DNA of 64,000 nucleotides from Paenibacillus sp. YN15 (GCF_003285005.1 NZ_QMFA01000004.1:186001-250000); one strand, 5' to 3'; shown: positions 17,181-26,680, counted from the stretch's first letter. Numbers and translations: made by a program. The notes: a model not told the origin generated them from the letters alone.

Positions 17181-18065
17181 ATGAGCAAAATTATCCCCCA
17201 TCTCTGGTTTGACACCCAGGCCAAGGAGGCTGCCCGGTTGTACACCGGATTATTTCCCCGGTCGGGCATTACGTCGGACACCGCCCTTGCGGATACCCCG
17301 TCCGGTGATGCGGAATCCATCGGCTTTGAATTGGCCGGTCAGCCCTTTCATGCTATCAGCGCAGGGCCTTATTTCAGCCTGAATCCCTCCATTTCCTTGA
17401 TGGTGGTCTGTACCGCCGAGGAGGAGGTGGATGCCCTGTGGAAGGTGCTGGCGGAAGGGGGCCATGTTCTTATGCCCCTGGGGGAATATCCCTTCAGCCG
17501 TCGATATGGCTGGGTTCAGGACCGATACGGTCTGAGCTGGCAGCCCATGCTGGTTGACGGGGAGCCGCTCCAGCAGACCATCACCCCCAATCTGCTGTTT
17601 TCCGGAGCCGTCTGCGGGCAAGCCGAGGATGCCGTCCGCTTCTATGCGGAGGTTTTCCCGGATTCGACCGTCGGCTTCATCAGCCGGTATGGAGAAGGCG
17701 AGGCTGACGTGGAGCAGGCCAAAATCAACTTCGCCTCCTTCACTCTCTGCGGACAAAGCTTCACCGCCATGGACAACGGCTATGAGGCGGATTTCGGTTT
17801 TAATGAAGCCCTCTCCTTTATGGTCCAGTGCAAGGATCAGGCGGAAATCGATTATTATTGGGATAAGCTGTCGGCAGTGCCGGAAGCGGAGCAATGCGGC
17901 TGGCTGAAGGACCAATACGGCGTTTCCTGGCAGATCGTGCCGGAGCAGCTGGACCGAATGATGGCGGAAGGCTCGCCGGAGCAGGTCAAACGGATCACAG
18001 CCGCCTTCCTGGGCATGAAGAAATTCGACCTGGGGGCGCTGGAAACGGCGTGGTTGGGGGAATGA
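17181..18065 (+). CDS. Tandem VOC (PhnB/3-demethylubiquinone methyltransferase-like) protein
   Basis: A 294-residue protein made of two VOC-type halves (about 1-130 and 135-285). Each has a beta-alpha-beta fold with motifs of the PhnB-like group: IIPHLWFDTQAKEAARLY in the first, TPNLLFSGAVCGQAEDAVRF in the second. Each half has a W-x-Q-D-x-Y-G-x-SWQ ending (WVQDRYGLSWQ, WLKDQYGVSWQ). Despite the family label it is unlikely to be a methyltransferase. Functions of single-domain relatives range from metal-dependent lyase or dioxygenase to unknown. GGGAGG precedes ATG 17181. Single gene ending at a bidirectional terminator. Confidence 0.85.
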   Translation: MSKIIPHLWFDTQAKEAARLYTGLFPRSGITSDTALADTPSGDAESIGFELAGQPFHAISAGPYFSLNPSISLMVVCTAEEEVDALWKVLAEGGHVLMPLGEYPFSRRYGWVQDRYGLSWQPMLVDGEPLQQTITPNLLFSGAVCGQAEDAVRFYAEVFPDSTVGFISRYGEGEADVEQAKINFASFTLCGQSFTAMDNGYEADFGFNEALSFMVQCKDQAEIDYYWDKLSAVPEAEQCGWLKDQYGVSWQIVPEQLDRMMAEGSPEQVKRITAAFLGMKKFDLGALETAWLGE

Positions 18066-18066
18066 A

Positions 18067-18111
18067 AAAAACTCCCGTCTCACTTCCATAAGGAAGGGGG
18101 CGGGAGTTTTA
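18067..18111. terminator. Bidirectional terminator between convergent genes
   Basis: AAAACTCCCG ... CGGGAGTTTT stem with A-run on the left and T-run on the right, serving the VOC gene (plus) and the secreted-protein gene (minus). Confidence 0.8.
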
Positions 18112-18132
18112 TGTTTAACCTACTAACAAGGA

Positions 18133-19854
18133 CTATTCATTATATTGCGCCAACAGCCGTTTTGCTTCGCCGCTAGGTGTGTTAAACACCTCATAAATGT
18201 AAATTTTATGTTTCACGTCCAGCATATTGGAGGCTCCTTGAATGGAGATAATATTGTCCCCATTCACAAGACGCTCCTGTCCATAAATATTGGCGCCTCC
18301 GGTGCCAACAAGCCGGTCATATGAATCGTACAATTCCACCATAATGCGGGAGAAGGCGTTATCCACCTGGACGGCTTGGTCCCGTTCAATGGACAAATCC
18401 AGTTTTAGCCTATATACATAATTGTAATTGGTGGCTACCCCATAATTCCATTGGAGAATCCAGCTACTCACCTTCACATCGTACGGATACAGGTTCCACC
18501 GGTTGTTCTCTGTTTTAAGCAGCCCCGTGGACAATGCAGCAATCGTGGTTTTGTAAGGAGCGGCAGATACCGCGTCCTGCACCTTCAGGATCAGGTCCTC
18601 GCCCTTTTCCGAAGCGGGAACGGTGAAGGCATAACGCACGGTGACAGAAGAGCCGGGAAGAACCATGGCGGTCTGAATGGCCTGACGGCTGCCGGCATAT
18701 TCGTAGCCCTCCTTGGTGACCAGATCAGCGGCAAAGGCGGGAACCGCCAGGGGCTTTTTGGAGGTATTGGTCAGCTTGAAGGTAGCCGTTACCCCCTTGT
18801 TGCCCTCCTCCTTATTGGCGTGCATGTAGAATTCCTCTACGGATACCTTCATTTCCGGATTTACCAGCTGGCTTTTGCCGTCAAAAACAACAGGAGTGCC
18901 AAGGGCATAGATAGTAGCCTTGGTTCTCTCCCCTTCACCGGGAAGCAGAATGTGGAGTCTGCCTACGGCATAGCTGGTTAAGCTGACACCGGCGGCTCCC
19001 GCCTCGGCGAAGGTTTCCGATGTAAGCAGGTTCAGGCTTTGCAGCACCGTGTCCTGATCTACGGGGATTGCATAATGAATATATTTTTCCGCGCCCGGCT
19101 CCAGCGCCAGCGCCCCTTGCTCTACCCGGGAGCCTGCAAAGACCTTGCTGTCCGCCTTGCCGTCAAGACTGAAGGCCGGAACGGCCTCCCGCCGCTCCGA
19201 CGGATTGTAGGCCAGGAGCTGAACCACATACACGGTGCCCGCGGCGGCGGATTCCTTGCTGATGGATACAGGGGTGTATTGGATGGGAGAGGTGAGACCG
19301 GGAATCCGGAAGGAGTCCGACCATTTTTTCAGCGCTTCCGGCTTGGCGATAACGCTGTTCTCCCCTTGCCATACCTCCGCCTGAACAGGGATGGAGGCTA
19401 CAACGGTTTCTGTTTTGGGATAAACATAATAGTCCACATCTGTCCAATTCACTTGGGTAACGGTGACGTCATCCATCCGGTCAATATCCGCCAAATAGCT
19501 CAGCTCCGTGCTGGACTTAGCCTGAAGGGACCGGGCGTTGGCGGCGCTTGGCTTCAGGGTGTACTGAATGCCGTCGGCGGTTTCCACCCTTACCTCATAA
19601 TCCGGCACACGGGTTAAGGCGGAGCCGGTGTTCTTCAGCCGGACCACCACACCCAGGCGGGTGCCGTTTTCTGTCTTTTGGTTCAATACGCTCTTCAGCT
19701 CCGCATCCAAAACATCATTCAGCTTGACGGACGGGCCGGCGGCAGCGGCCAGCACGGGAAGCGCGCCGTCTGCCGCATACACGGCCAGTCCCGGACCCAA
19801 GAGCGAGACGGATAGGGCTACAGATGCCAGCGATAACTTCCATTTATTCTTCAA
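18133..19854 (-). CDS. Secreted protein of unknown function, third gene of RND efflux operon
   Basis: I do not recognise a characterised family. The 573 residues begin with a classical signal peptide (MKNKWKLSLASVALSVSLLG, cleavage likely after AVYAA). The rest looks like repeated beta-sandwich modules: GVVVRLKNTGSALTRVPDYEVRV (residues about 66-90, written here only in part) recurs as TATFKLTNTSKKPLAVPAF further on. This is a pattern like DUF4352-type extracellular domains. There are no membrane segments after the signal peptide and no catalytic motif. It starts 24 bases after the adaptor gene, so it is part of the RND operon and probably works outside the membrane with the pump. Start ATG 19854 follows GGAGGAG. 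Confidence 0.75.
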   Translation of the reverse strand: MKNKWKLSLASVALSVSLLGPGLAVYAADGALPVLAAAAGPSVKLNDVLDAELKSVLNQKTENGTRLGVVVRLKNTGSALTRVPDYEVRVETADGIQYTLKPSAANARSLQAKSSTELSYLADIDRMDDVTVTQVNWTDVDYYVYPKTETVVASIPVQAEVWQGENSVIAKPEALKKWSDSFRIPGLTSPIQYTPVSISKESAAAGTVYVVQLLAYNPSERREAVPAFSLDGKADSKVFAGSRVEQGALALEPGAEKYIHYAIPVDQDTVLQSLNLLTSETFAEAGAAGVSLTSYAVGRLHILLPGEGERTKATIYALGTPVVFDGKSQLVNPEMKVSVEEFYMHANKEEGNKGVTATFKLTNTSKKPLAVPAFAADLVTKEGYEYAGSRQAIQTAMVLPGSSVTVRYAFTVPASEKGEDLILKVQDAVSAAPYKTTIAALSTGLLKTENNRWNLYPYDVKVSSWILQWNYGVATNYNYVYRLKLDLSIERDQAVQVDNAFSRIMVELYDSYDRLVGTGGANIYGQERLVNGDNIISIQGASNMLDVKHKIYIYEVFNTPSGEAKRLLAQYNE

Positions 19855-19878
19855 GTTGCTCTCCTCCTGTTATGTTCT

Positions 19879-21129
19879 TTATTTGACGATCTGTACAGGT
19901 TCCTTGTCCTTCAGCTGGTTCTGTCCGGAGATGACCAGCTGTTCACCCTCCTTGATGCCGGAGAGCACCTCCTGGTAGGTTTCATGCAGCCGTCCCAGCT
20001 GCACCTTCCGCTTTTCTGCAGCATTGCCGTTCACCACAAACACATAGGTATCTCCGCCCTCGCGGACCACGCTCAGTGTCGGCACAGTCACCACAATCTG
20101 ATCCTGCTCCTCGGTCAACAGAATTTGCGCCTTGCTGCCGGGCTTCAGCTTGAAATCCGGGTTGGGCACAGTCAGCTCCAGGGAGTAGGATTTGGTCTGG
20201 GCGCCGATCACATCGGCCAAATAGCTGACGGTGGCCTTAGTCTTATCCACGGAGCCGGGGACATAGAAGCTTAGCTCCTGCTTGCCCCGCACCAGCGCCG
20301 CCGCTTCTTCTGTCAGCTCCGCCTTGATCTTCACCGGGTCCAGCTGCTGCACAGTGGCTGCCGGAATGCCCGGGCTCACGGTCATTCCCACTTCTACGGG
20401 AAGATCCGTCAACACGCCGCCCACAGTGGCTTTTACTTCTGTATTGCTTAAGCCCCGGTCCAGCTCCCGCAAGGAGACATCCGCCGTTTTCAGGCCATAT
20501 TCCAATTGGGAAAGGGAGTTGGTGCTCTCCAGGCTTTGCAGCTTGCGGTGCATCCCCTCCAAATCCAGCTTAAGGCCGTTCAGTTGGGTTTCTGTCTGCT
20601 CCAGCTGGATTTTGGTCACAAGCCCCATATCGTAATCATTGCGCAGCTTGTTGTAGCCCTTCTCCGCATCCTTCAAGGCAGACTCCAGCTTGGTGATGCC
20701 GTCCTTCAGCTCCTGCTTGCCGTCCTCCAGATCCCGGCGGGCCTTGGTCATCTGCTCCTGGGTGCCGGCAATGGAGAGCTGCGCCTTTTCCTTCTGGATT
20801 TCCAGGTCGGTAGGATCGATCCGGAACAGGATATCCCCCTTTTCCACCCGGTCTCCGCGCTTCTTCAGGATTTCAAGCACATCCCCGTTCACCTTGGTCA
20901 CAATATTCATCTGGACGGAGGCGGAAATATCCGCCACCTGCTCCAGCGGCTCGCCGATGGATTTCTTCTCCACAGGGGACACCTTTACGCTTTTCACCTG
21001 GGATTCTACGGCTGCCGCAGGCTGCTGCGGCGATTCCGCCGAGCATCCCGCCAAAAGCGCCGCGGCAAGCACCATAGCTCCAGCAACAGGATAGCCGGCC
21101 TTCAATTTATTGGTTTTTATCCGATTCAT
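19879..21129 (-). CDS. RND efflux adaptor lipoprotein (HlyD/MFP family)
   Basis: A 416-residue adaptor. It has a lipoprotein signal with lipobox LLAGC (Cys at about residue 29), a barrel-sandwich (lipoyl-like) segment GDVLEILKKRGDRVEKGDIL, and a long coiled coil (residues about 115-215, TKARRDLEDGKQELKDG). A beta-barrel and membrane-proximal domain follow, ending VVREGGDTYVFVVNG and EGEQLVISGQNQLKD. In a one-membrane organism such adaptors act on the outer face with the RND pump without an outer-membrane channel. It lies 16 bases downstream of the transporter gene and 24 bases before the secreted-protein gene. Start ATG 21129, AAAGGAGA upstream. Confidence 0.9.
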   Translation of the reverse strand: MNRIKTNKLKAGYPVAGAMVLAAALLAGCSAESPQQPAAAVESQVKSVKVSPVEKKSIGEPLEQVADISASVQMNIVTKVNGDVLEILKKRGDRVEKGDILFRIDPTDLEIQKEKAQLSIAGTQEQMTKARRDLEDGKQELKDGITKLESALKDAEKGYNKLRNDYDMGLVTKIQLEQTETQLNGLKLDLEGMHRKLQSLESTNSLSQLEYGLKTADVSLRELDRGLSNTEVKATVGGVLTDLPVEVGMTVSPGIPAATVQQLDPVKIKAELTEEAAALVRGKQELSFYVPGSVDKTKATVSYLADVIGAQTKSYSLELTVPNPDFKLKPGSKAQILLTEEQDQIVVTVPTLSVVREGGDTYVFVVNGNAAEKRKVQLGRLHETYQEVLSGIKEGEQLVISGQNQLKDKEPVQIVK

Positions 21130-21144
21130 GGTTTATTCTCCTTT

Positions 21145-24100
21145 TCAGTGGGTTGCGGAAGTGGCATTCGGGGCATCCAGACCGGTTGGCTTCTTTCTAT
21201 GGAACAGCCGGCCCACACGGCGCTTGAAGCCTTCAATCAGGTCATAGACCACCGGCACAACAACAAGGGTGAGCAGAGTGGAGGTGGCCAGACCGCCGAT
21301 TACCACAACCGCCAGTCCCTTGGAGATGACAGCGCCCTTGGAAAAGCCCAGCGCCAGAGGCATCAGAGCAATAATGGTGGCCCCGGCCGTCATAATAATG
21401 GGACGCAGACGGGTCATGCCCGCTTCGATCAATGCCTCTCTTACGCTGTGCCCTTCCTCGCGGAGCTGCTGCACCCGGTCCACCAGCACGATGGCATTGG
21501 TGACCACGACGCCGATGAGCATCAGGAAGCCGATGAGAGAGGTGATATTGATAGATTCATTGGTAATCAATAGAGCTACCAGTCCACCAATGGCCGCCAG
21601 CGGCAGGGAAAACAGAATGGCGAAGGGCGCGCTGCCGTTGCCGAAGGCCAGAACCATAATCAGGTATACGATAAATACGGATGCCAGCATGGCAACCAGC
21701 AATTGCTGGAAGCTTTCCGTCATATCATCGGTGACGCCCTTGACTTCCGTCCGGACACCGCCGGGCAGCTCCAGCTTGGAGAGCTCCTGGGTCACCTTGG
21801 CGCTGATGCCGCCTTTGTCGGCGGAGTTGATCTTGGCCGTTACCTGAACGAATTGCACCTGCTGGTCGCGGTTGATGGCCGCCGGAGCTTCGATCTGGGT
21901 CACCTTGGCCACTTCGTTCAGGGCCACCTTGGCGCCGGTGGGCGCAGCGATGGTGAAACGGCCGATTTTATCCACGGAGTTTTTGAAGCTGGGATCAAGC
22001 ATAACCTTGGTTTCAAAGGTGGTGTTGTCGAATTTCAAATCGCCGATTTTTTCCTCTGCGAGCCATGTATGTACGCCTTGCACGATTTGAGCGGAAGAAA
22101 GCCCGTACAATCTTGCTTTGTTCTGGTCAACGGCGATTTCCACTTCCATTTTGGACTCGCTTAAGCTGTCCTTGATATCCGTCAACTCGGGGAAGGTCTT
22201 CATCTGCTCCTTAACCAGCTTGGCGGCCTCCTGGAGATACAGGATATCATCGCCCTTCAGCATGTAGCTGAAATCCGTACCGCCGCCGGTGCCGCCCATA
22301 CTGATCACGGCGCCCTCGGCCTCGGAGCCGGCGGGGAGCATGTCGCCAATCCGCTTCTTGAAGTCTTGGACCACAGCCTTGGTGTCCGATGCGGCAGAAG
22401 CCACGGCGAAGAAGGAGCTGCGGTAGGGAATCCGGTCACTGCTGTAGTTGTAGCCGATGGAGGACTCCACATATTCAAAGGTGGGCTGGCCTGCGGCATC
22501 CTTGGAATCCAGCATGGCCGTCTCAATTTCCTTGACCTTTTCATTCATGGTCTCGATGGTGGTTTCCCGGGGCATCTTGATGGAGAACTGCATCATTTTA
22601 TCCGAATCGCTCTCCGGCATGAAGGTTTGGGCCAGGAACGGCAGAGTCCCCATAACCGACACGATCAAAAGCAATATGGACATGCCCACGGTAAGCATAC
22701 GGTGCTTCAAGGACCAGGTCAGCGCTTTTTTGTAGGTGGTGGCGATTTTCCCTACCGGGGCCTCCGCATGAGTTTTGATGGACCCGCTCTTCAGCACCAG
22801 CAGCTTTGCCAGCATGGGGATAACGGTTAAGGCTACCACCAGAGAAGAAAGCAGAGCCACACTCAAGGTAATGGCAAAGGGCCGGAAAATTTCCCCCATG
22901 ACCCCGCTGACGAAGGCGATAGGCGCAAATACGCCTACGGTGGTGATGGTGGACGAGGTAATGGCCGAAGCCACCTGGGCCGTGGCCATTTTGATCACCG
23001 ATTCATGGCGTTCCTGGGCTTTTTGCAGCTGGCTGAAAATATTCTCAATGACCACAATACTGTCGTCCACTACCCGCCCGATGGCAATGGCCATTCCGCC
23101 CAAGGTCATAATATTGAGGGATATGCCCAATGGGGCCATGACCATGAGGGTAATCAGTATGGATAAGGGGATGGATACCAATACGATCAAGGTCATCCGC
23201 AGGTTCCGCAAGAATAAGAGAATCATGATGGAGGCCAAAAGCGCGCCCATAATGCCTTCCTTCAGCATGCCGTTGATGGAATTCTGAATCTCGGTGGCGC
23301 TGTTATAGATCGGCTGGAATTTGATGTTGGGGTATTCCTGCTTCCACTTCTCCATCAGCTTGTCGGCCTCACCGCCGAACTGTACCGCATTGGCATTCTT
23401 CGTCTTGTACAGGCGGACGCCAATAGCAGGCTGGGCGTTCAAGCGGGAATAGAAGGTAGATTCAGTAATGGCCTCCACCTTGGCCACATCCTTCAGCAGC
23501 ACGGTGGAGCCGGTGGCCGTGGGAATCTTCATATTTTCCAGCCCGTAGATGGTGTTCAGATCGCTTTTGACCCGAACCATCTGCTCGTTGCCGTTGAAGT
23601 CCACCGTCCCGGCCGGACTTGTCATAAGAGCCGCCTGGATGCTTTGAGACACCTGGGAGGGGGTCAGGCCATAGTTATTGATGGCATTGCCGTTCAGCTT
23701 CATGGTCAGCACCGATTCCTGGTTGCCGATGGAGTCGATGTGGTCAATGCCGTCCATTCCCTTAAAGCCCGGTTCGATCACATCCTTGTAGAGCTTGTCG
23801 AGCTCCTGCTGGCTCATGCCATTCTGGGCATAGAGCGAGAGGTAATAGACCGGCTCCGAGGCGAAGCCGAAGGTGGTGACCTGGGGCTTCTCCGAACCGG
23901 TGGGCAGCTTGACGTTGGAAATCAGGCCTTCCACATCCCGCTTGGCCTCGTCGATATTCACCGACTGCTCCAGCTCCAGAACGATCTGCGAGAAGTTGTC
24001 GCTGGAGGTGGAGCTTATATTCTTCAGCCCCTCCATACTGGCTACCGCCTTCTCCAGCGGTTCCGTCACCCCGTCCAGCACATCCTTTGGCGGAGCTATG

Positions 24101-24255
24101 TACATGGTGTTGATGAGCACTACCGGAAACGAGATATCCGGCATGCTTTCCACCTTCAGCGTGGTTGCGGAATAAGCGCCCCCGCCGAAGAGGAGAAGAA
24201 CAATAATGATAACAGCCGTGATGTTCTTCATGGAAAAATTGGTTAACTTATTCAT
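21145..24255 (-). CDS. swrC-like: RND family efflux transporter (AcrB/SwrC type)
   Basis: A 1,036-residue proton-driven pump with the AcrB layout: helix 1 (residues about 10-32), extracellular porter domain, helices 2-6, a central loop, then a second repeat of helix, porter domain and five helices. The family signature is in the LGISLNIMTLGGMAIAIGRVVDDSIVVIEN region, which holds the paired acidic residues of the proton relay. Gram-positive relatives include SwrC/YerP of Bacillus, which gives resistance to its own surfactin. By analogy the pump may export a lipopeptide or toxic amphiphile, but no such biosynthesis genes are in the window. Start ATG 24255 (MNKLTNFSMKN) has GGAGGAG; an upstream in-frame ATG at 24336 has none. 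First gene of a three-gene operon. Confidence 0.92.
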   Translation of the reverse strand: MNKLTNFSMKNITAVIIIVLLLFGGGAYSATTLKVESMPDISFPVVLINTMYIAPPKDVLDGVTEPLEKAVASMEGLKNISSTSSDNFSQIVLELEQSVNIDEAKRDVEGLISNVKLPTGSEKPQVTTFGFASEPVYYLSLYAQNGMSQQELDKLYKDVIEPGFKGMDGIDHIDSIGNQESVLTMKLNGNAINNYGLTPSQVSQSIQAALMTSPAGTVDFNGNEQMVRVKSDLNTIYGLENMKIPTATGSTVLLKDVAKVEAITESTFYSRLNAQPAIGVRLYKTKNANAVQFGGEADKLMEKWKQEYPNIKFQPIYNSATEIQNSINGMLKEGIMGALLASIMILLFLRNLRMTLIVLVSIPLSILITLMVMAPLGISLNIMTLGGMAIAIGRVVDDSIVVIENIFSQLQKAQERHESVIKMATAQVASAITSSTITTVGVFAPIAFVSGVMGEIFRPFAITLSVALLSSLVVALTVIPMLAKLLVLKSGSIKTHAEAPVGKIATTYKKALTWSLKHRMLTVGMSILLLIVSVMGTLPFLAQTFMPESDSDKMMQFSIKMPRETTIETMNEKVKEIETAMLDSKDAAGQPTFEYVESSIGYNYSSDRIPYRSSFFAVASAASDTKAVVQDFKKRIGDMLPAGSEAEGAVISMGGTGGGTDFSYMLKGDDILYLQEAAKLVKEQMKTFPELTDIKDSLSESKMEVEIAVDQNKARLYGLSSAQIVQGVHTWLAEEKIGDLKFDNTTFETKVMLDPSFKNSVDKIGRFTIAAPTGAKVALNEVAKVTQIEAPAAINRDQQVQFVQVTAKINSADKGGISAKVTQELSKLELPGGVRTEVKGVTDDMTESFQQLLVAMLASVFIVYLIMVLAFGNGSAPFAILFSLPLAAIGGLVALLITNESINITSLIGFLMLIGVVVTNAIVLVDRVQQLREEGHSVREALIEAGMTRLRPIIMTAGATIIALMPLALGFSKGAVISKGLAVVVIGGLATSTLLTLVVVPVVYDLIEGFKRRVGRLFHRKKPTGLDAPNATSATH

Positions 24256-24462
24256 CCTCACAGCTCCTCCGATAAAATAGCGGACCACATGGCCGCTGCC
24301 TACCCCTGTTGCTTTTCTCTGACTCCTGCATCCCATGAAGGCACAGGAATGAATTAATTATAGACGCTGAAGGATTTGGAAGCACGTGAAATCTGTCATG
24401 AAATCAGATGACTGGGGTCATAAGAACGGTCATGGCGGTCCTCCTTCGGGAGGAGGGGGGAG

Positions 24463-24936
24463 CTAGGTCGGGTGGTCGGGAGGGCAGAAGGAGTAGAGGC
24501 GTGCGCTATTTCTGCGGAACAATACGGCAATCAATACGGCGGCCAAAGGATATATAATTCCCACGGAGGCGCTAATATAAAAGAGCGGCGGCCAAATCAG
24601 AACGCCGACAATGGTGGGGGCGATGATCAAAACCTGAATAATATAAATAAAGCAGTTGATGGTCGCATAAATAGATGCAAGGGTTACGCCGATATGGCTA
24701 TATATTTTTGAGTCTGGAGGAGCATAATGATGGATGCTTACCATCATCACCACAAAGGATAGAGCCAGAAATATGGAAGGGGTGTAATACAAGATCGATA
24801 TCCAGAATTGCGATGCCAGTATTCCCGACATATTCAGAATTGCGGCAATATCAAATGCCAGATAAAAAAGAACGGAAAACAATGGCGCCCAGAATCCGGT
24901 TTTGCTGATATTATTGAACTTGGTCTTATTTTCCAT
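24463..24936 (-). CDS. Small four-helix membrane protein of unknown function
   Basis: A 157-residue protein with four hydrophobic segments (about residues 17-37, 47-67, 82-105, 115-140). The ends are polar and there are no cysteine or charged-pair motifs that I recognise. Similar unnamed membrane proteins often sit with TetR regulators in Firmicutes. ATG 24936 lies about 8 bases after AAGGGG; a GTG at 24945 overlaps that site and is rejected. It lies 17 bases after the broken hydrolase on the same strand, so TetR, hydrolase remnant and this gene likely form one transcript. AT-rich compared with the RND operon next to it. Confidence 0.6.
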   Translation of the reverse strand: MENKTKFNNISKTGFWAPLFSVLFYLAFDIAAILNMSGILASQFWISILYYTPSIFLALSFVVMMVSIHHYAPPDSKIYSHIGVTLASIYATINCFIYIIQVLIIAPTIVGVLIWPPLFYISASVGIIYPLAAVLIAVLFRRNSARLYSFCPPDHPT

Positions 24937-24953
24937 ATTGTCCACCCCTTTTA

Positions 24954-25509
24954 TTACTCCACTAAATCCTTCATTACATAGCTTAAAAATTGATCCATAC
25001 AGCTAAAAAATTGTTCCTTATCGGCCAAATGAACGTTATGATCCCAATGTGTCATTTCATATGCGACGCAATCGGTTATAAGCGCCTGCATCTTTGCGTA
25101 TTCGCTATCCGGAACAGCCTCATGGCTTTTTGAACGGATGAGCAAAACGGGACACTTTATTTGAGGCAAAAGCTGATGCCAGCTCACATAACTGCCCATA
25201 AAATACTGATATTCCAAATCGGAGCAGGATATTTTTTGAATAAATTCTGCTGCTTCCATTCTGGAGAGAAACGGCAGCGGCCAATCTCTCGTCGGGCTGT
25301 TTTTCAAGGATTCGTTTATTGGCGACGGCTTTTCCGGACCGATATCGGTTCCCGTATTGCTGTATAAAGTCATACCATGTTTCTGCTCTTCCGCATCTGC
25401 CATGAAGACAAATAATGACTAGATCCCCTTTTTGGCTGTCCATAAAGAACAAATCCACGCTGCTCAACTTTGCAATGCCTCTGTATACTTTTATCGCCGG
25501 CATTCTCAC
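24954..25509 (-). pseudogene. Broken alpha/beta hydrolase gene (frameshift and internal deletion)
   Basis: Two frames on one strand together look like one decayed alpha/beta hydrolase. The first frame (start GTG 25509 or ATG 25503) gives the N-terminal strand and oxyanion-type loop: LVIICLHGRCGRAETWYDFI. The second frame supplies the C-terminal half, with WPLPFLSRMEAAEFI, the acid strand CPVLLIRSKSHEAVPDSEY and the catalytic-His region MTHWDHNVHL. The reading must shift near 25355. The total, about 185 codons, is far below the usual 260-290, and no GxSxG nucleophile elbow is present, so the middle appears lost. The stop of tetR abuts the start. I infer a non-functional remnant; a sequencing error could explain the frameshift but not the missing elbow. 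Confidence 0.7.
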
Positions 25510-26073
25510 TCACTCTCTTCCCATAAGAATATCTAAAGTGGTTTGAAGCAATTTGTCTCTTTGTCCTTTATCTTCAATATTGATACCTGTGAATTTGGAA
25601 AAATCGCTGGAACGATAAAATACCAATTGTGAAAAAGAAATTAGCTGATAGGCAATGATTCTGCATTCCGTCTCAGACCTTCTGTCTCCGCAGCATTCCT
25701 TAACCATCGGGAGAATATGGTAGGGTACTTCAATTTCGCCCTCCAGCAATAAATACGGTATAGTAGGTCTGGTCAGTTCGGCATAATCAATCGTAATGTC
25801 AGACAGAGTAACCAGAAACTCCTTCAATTTTTGTCTGGCGGGTATGCTGCTCTCCCTGATTTCTTGCAATGCAACGGCTCTGTCAGCGATTAGCTTATTG
25901 ACGGCTGTGCTTAATAACGTATCTTTTGAACCAAAATAATAATTGATCATTGCTGCATTTGCGTTGGCTTCATGAGCGATTTGCCGAGCGGTTATTGTTT
26001 TCGGATTTTTACTTTTTGTCAAAAGGTTCACTGTCGCTTGTATTAATTGGTCTTTGACAGCACTATTGTGCAT
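25510..26073 (-). CDS. TetR family transcriptional regulator
   Basis: A 187-residue repressor. The N-terminal helix-turn-helix reads ITARQIAHEANANAAMINYYFGSKDTLL (given here only as positions about 26-55), followed by an all-helical ligand domain. The gene begins 18 bases from a 40-bp perfect palindrome at 26091-26130, which is surely its operator. The hydrolase remnant and the small membrane protein follow on the same strand. In similar loci the repressor controls the gene it is co-transcribed with; here the main target seems broken. The segment is AT-rich. Ligand unknown. Confidence 0.88.
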   Translation of the reverse strand: MHNSAVKDQLIQATVNLLTKSKNPKTITARQIAHEANANAAMINYYFGSKDTLLSTAVNKLIADRAVALQEIRESSIPARQKLKEFLVTLSDITIDYAELTRPTIPYLLLEGEIEVPYHILPMVKECCGDRRSETECRIIAYQLISFSQLVFYRSSDFSKFTGINIEDKGQRDKLLQTTLDILMGRE

Positions 26074-26090
26074 TTATGCCACTTCCCTCA

Positions 26091-26130
26091 CGTTACACTT
26101 GTATTAAACGCGTTTAATACAAGTGTAACG
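26091..26130. promoter_or_regulatory. 40-bp perfect palindrome, TetR operator
   Basis: CGTTACACTTGTATTAAACG followed directly by its exact reverse complement (CGTTTAATACAAGTGTAACG). It is 17 bases before the tetR start and unusually long for a TetR site, so two dimers may bind. Confidence 0.8.
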
Positions 26131-26680
26131 TAGCACAGAAGAGTTACGGTGTCAATGCAGCTGTGAATAAACGATTGCAAGCTGCCAAAGAAGTGCCGCG
26201 GATGGGAAGAACCTGGCGGAAGATCACCGCCAGGTTCTTTTAGGCTGTGGTGGGCCACCGTGTGCTGACCGGATCGGCACCCGCCCTGTCCCCGCACCGG
26301 AAAATGGCCTGCGCTCCCCCTTCTCTCCGCAGCCGGATTTTCGCCCTATTTTCGCCGAATCAGGACTGTAACGGTTTCCTAGTTCCGTTATTCCATCCAC
26401 ACTTTCGTTTTCGCCCCCGCAAGAGTCGCACAGTTCCGCAACGGCAGGCTGCCCGCCTGTCCCCAACTGCTCCTCGCAGGCATCACTGCGGAAGAACTCC
26501 CCTTCCCGGGAATTAATTATGAGAAAAACGCGCACCGGAGAGCCAAGCTCCAATGCGCGTTCTGATTTGGGTGTGTTCCGATCCCGACGGGTCCCGCTCC
26601 TCTGTGGCGGCGGCTATCCCCTGGGACTTGGCAGGATATGGCCGGAGCCGACAAGGCCCCGTGGCGGGCAATCCTGTTAT
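26131..26680. other. 550-bp stretch without a convincing gene
   Basis: Between the TetR operator and the end of the golvesin-domain gene. It holds two hairpins: GAACCTGGCGG ... CCGCCAGGTTC followed by TTTT (26209-26241), which would stop plus-strand transcripts, and the terminator at 26521-26563. Open frames here have no ribosome binding sites and low-complexity composition. It may be the remnant of a gene once divergent from tetR. Confidence 0.5.
26521..26563 (-). terminator. Terminator of the golvesin-domain gene
   Basis: On the minus strand AACGCGCA ... TGCGCGTT with inner GGAG/CTCC pairing, followed by TTTTTCTC. It lies about 120 bases after the stop codon at 26681. Confidence 0.65.

Noticed and set aside
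24954-25509. Two separate small hydrolase genes
   Set aside because: The two frames give consecutive N- and C-terminal parts of one fold and neither is complete; a single broken gene is simpler.
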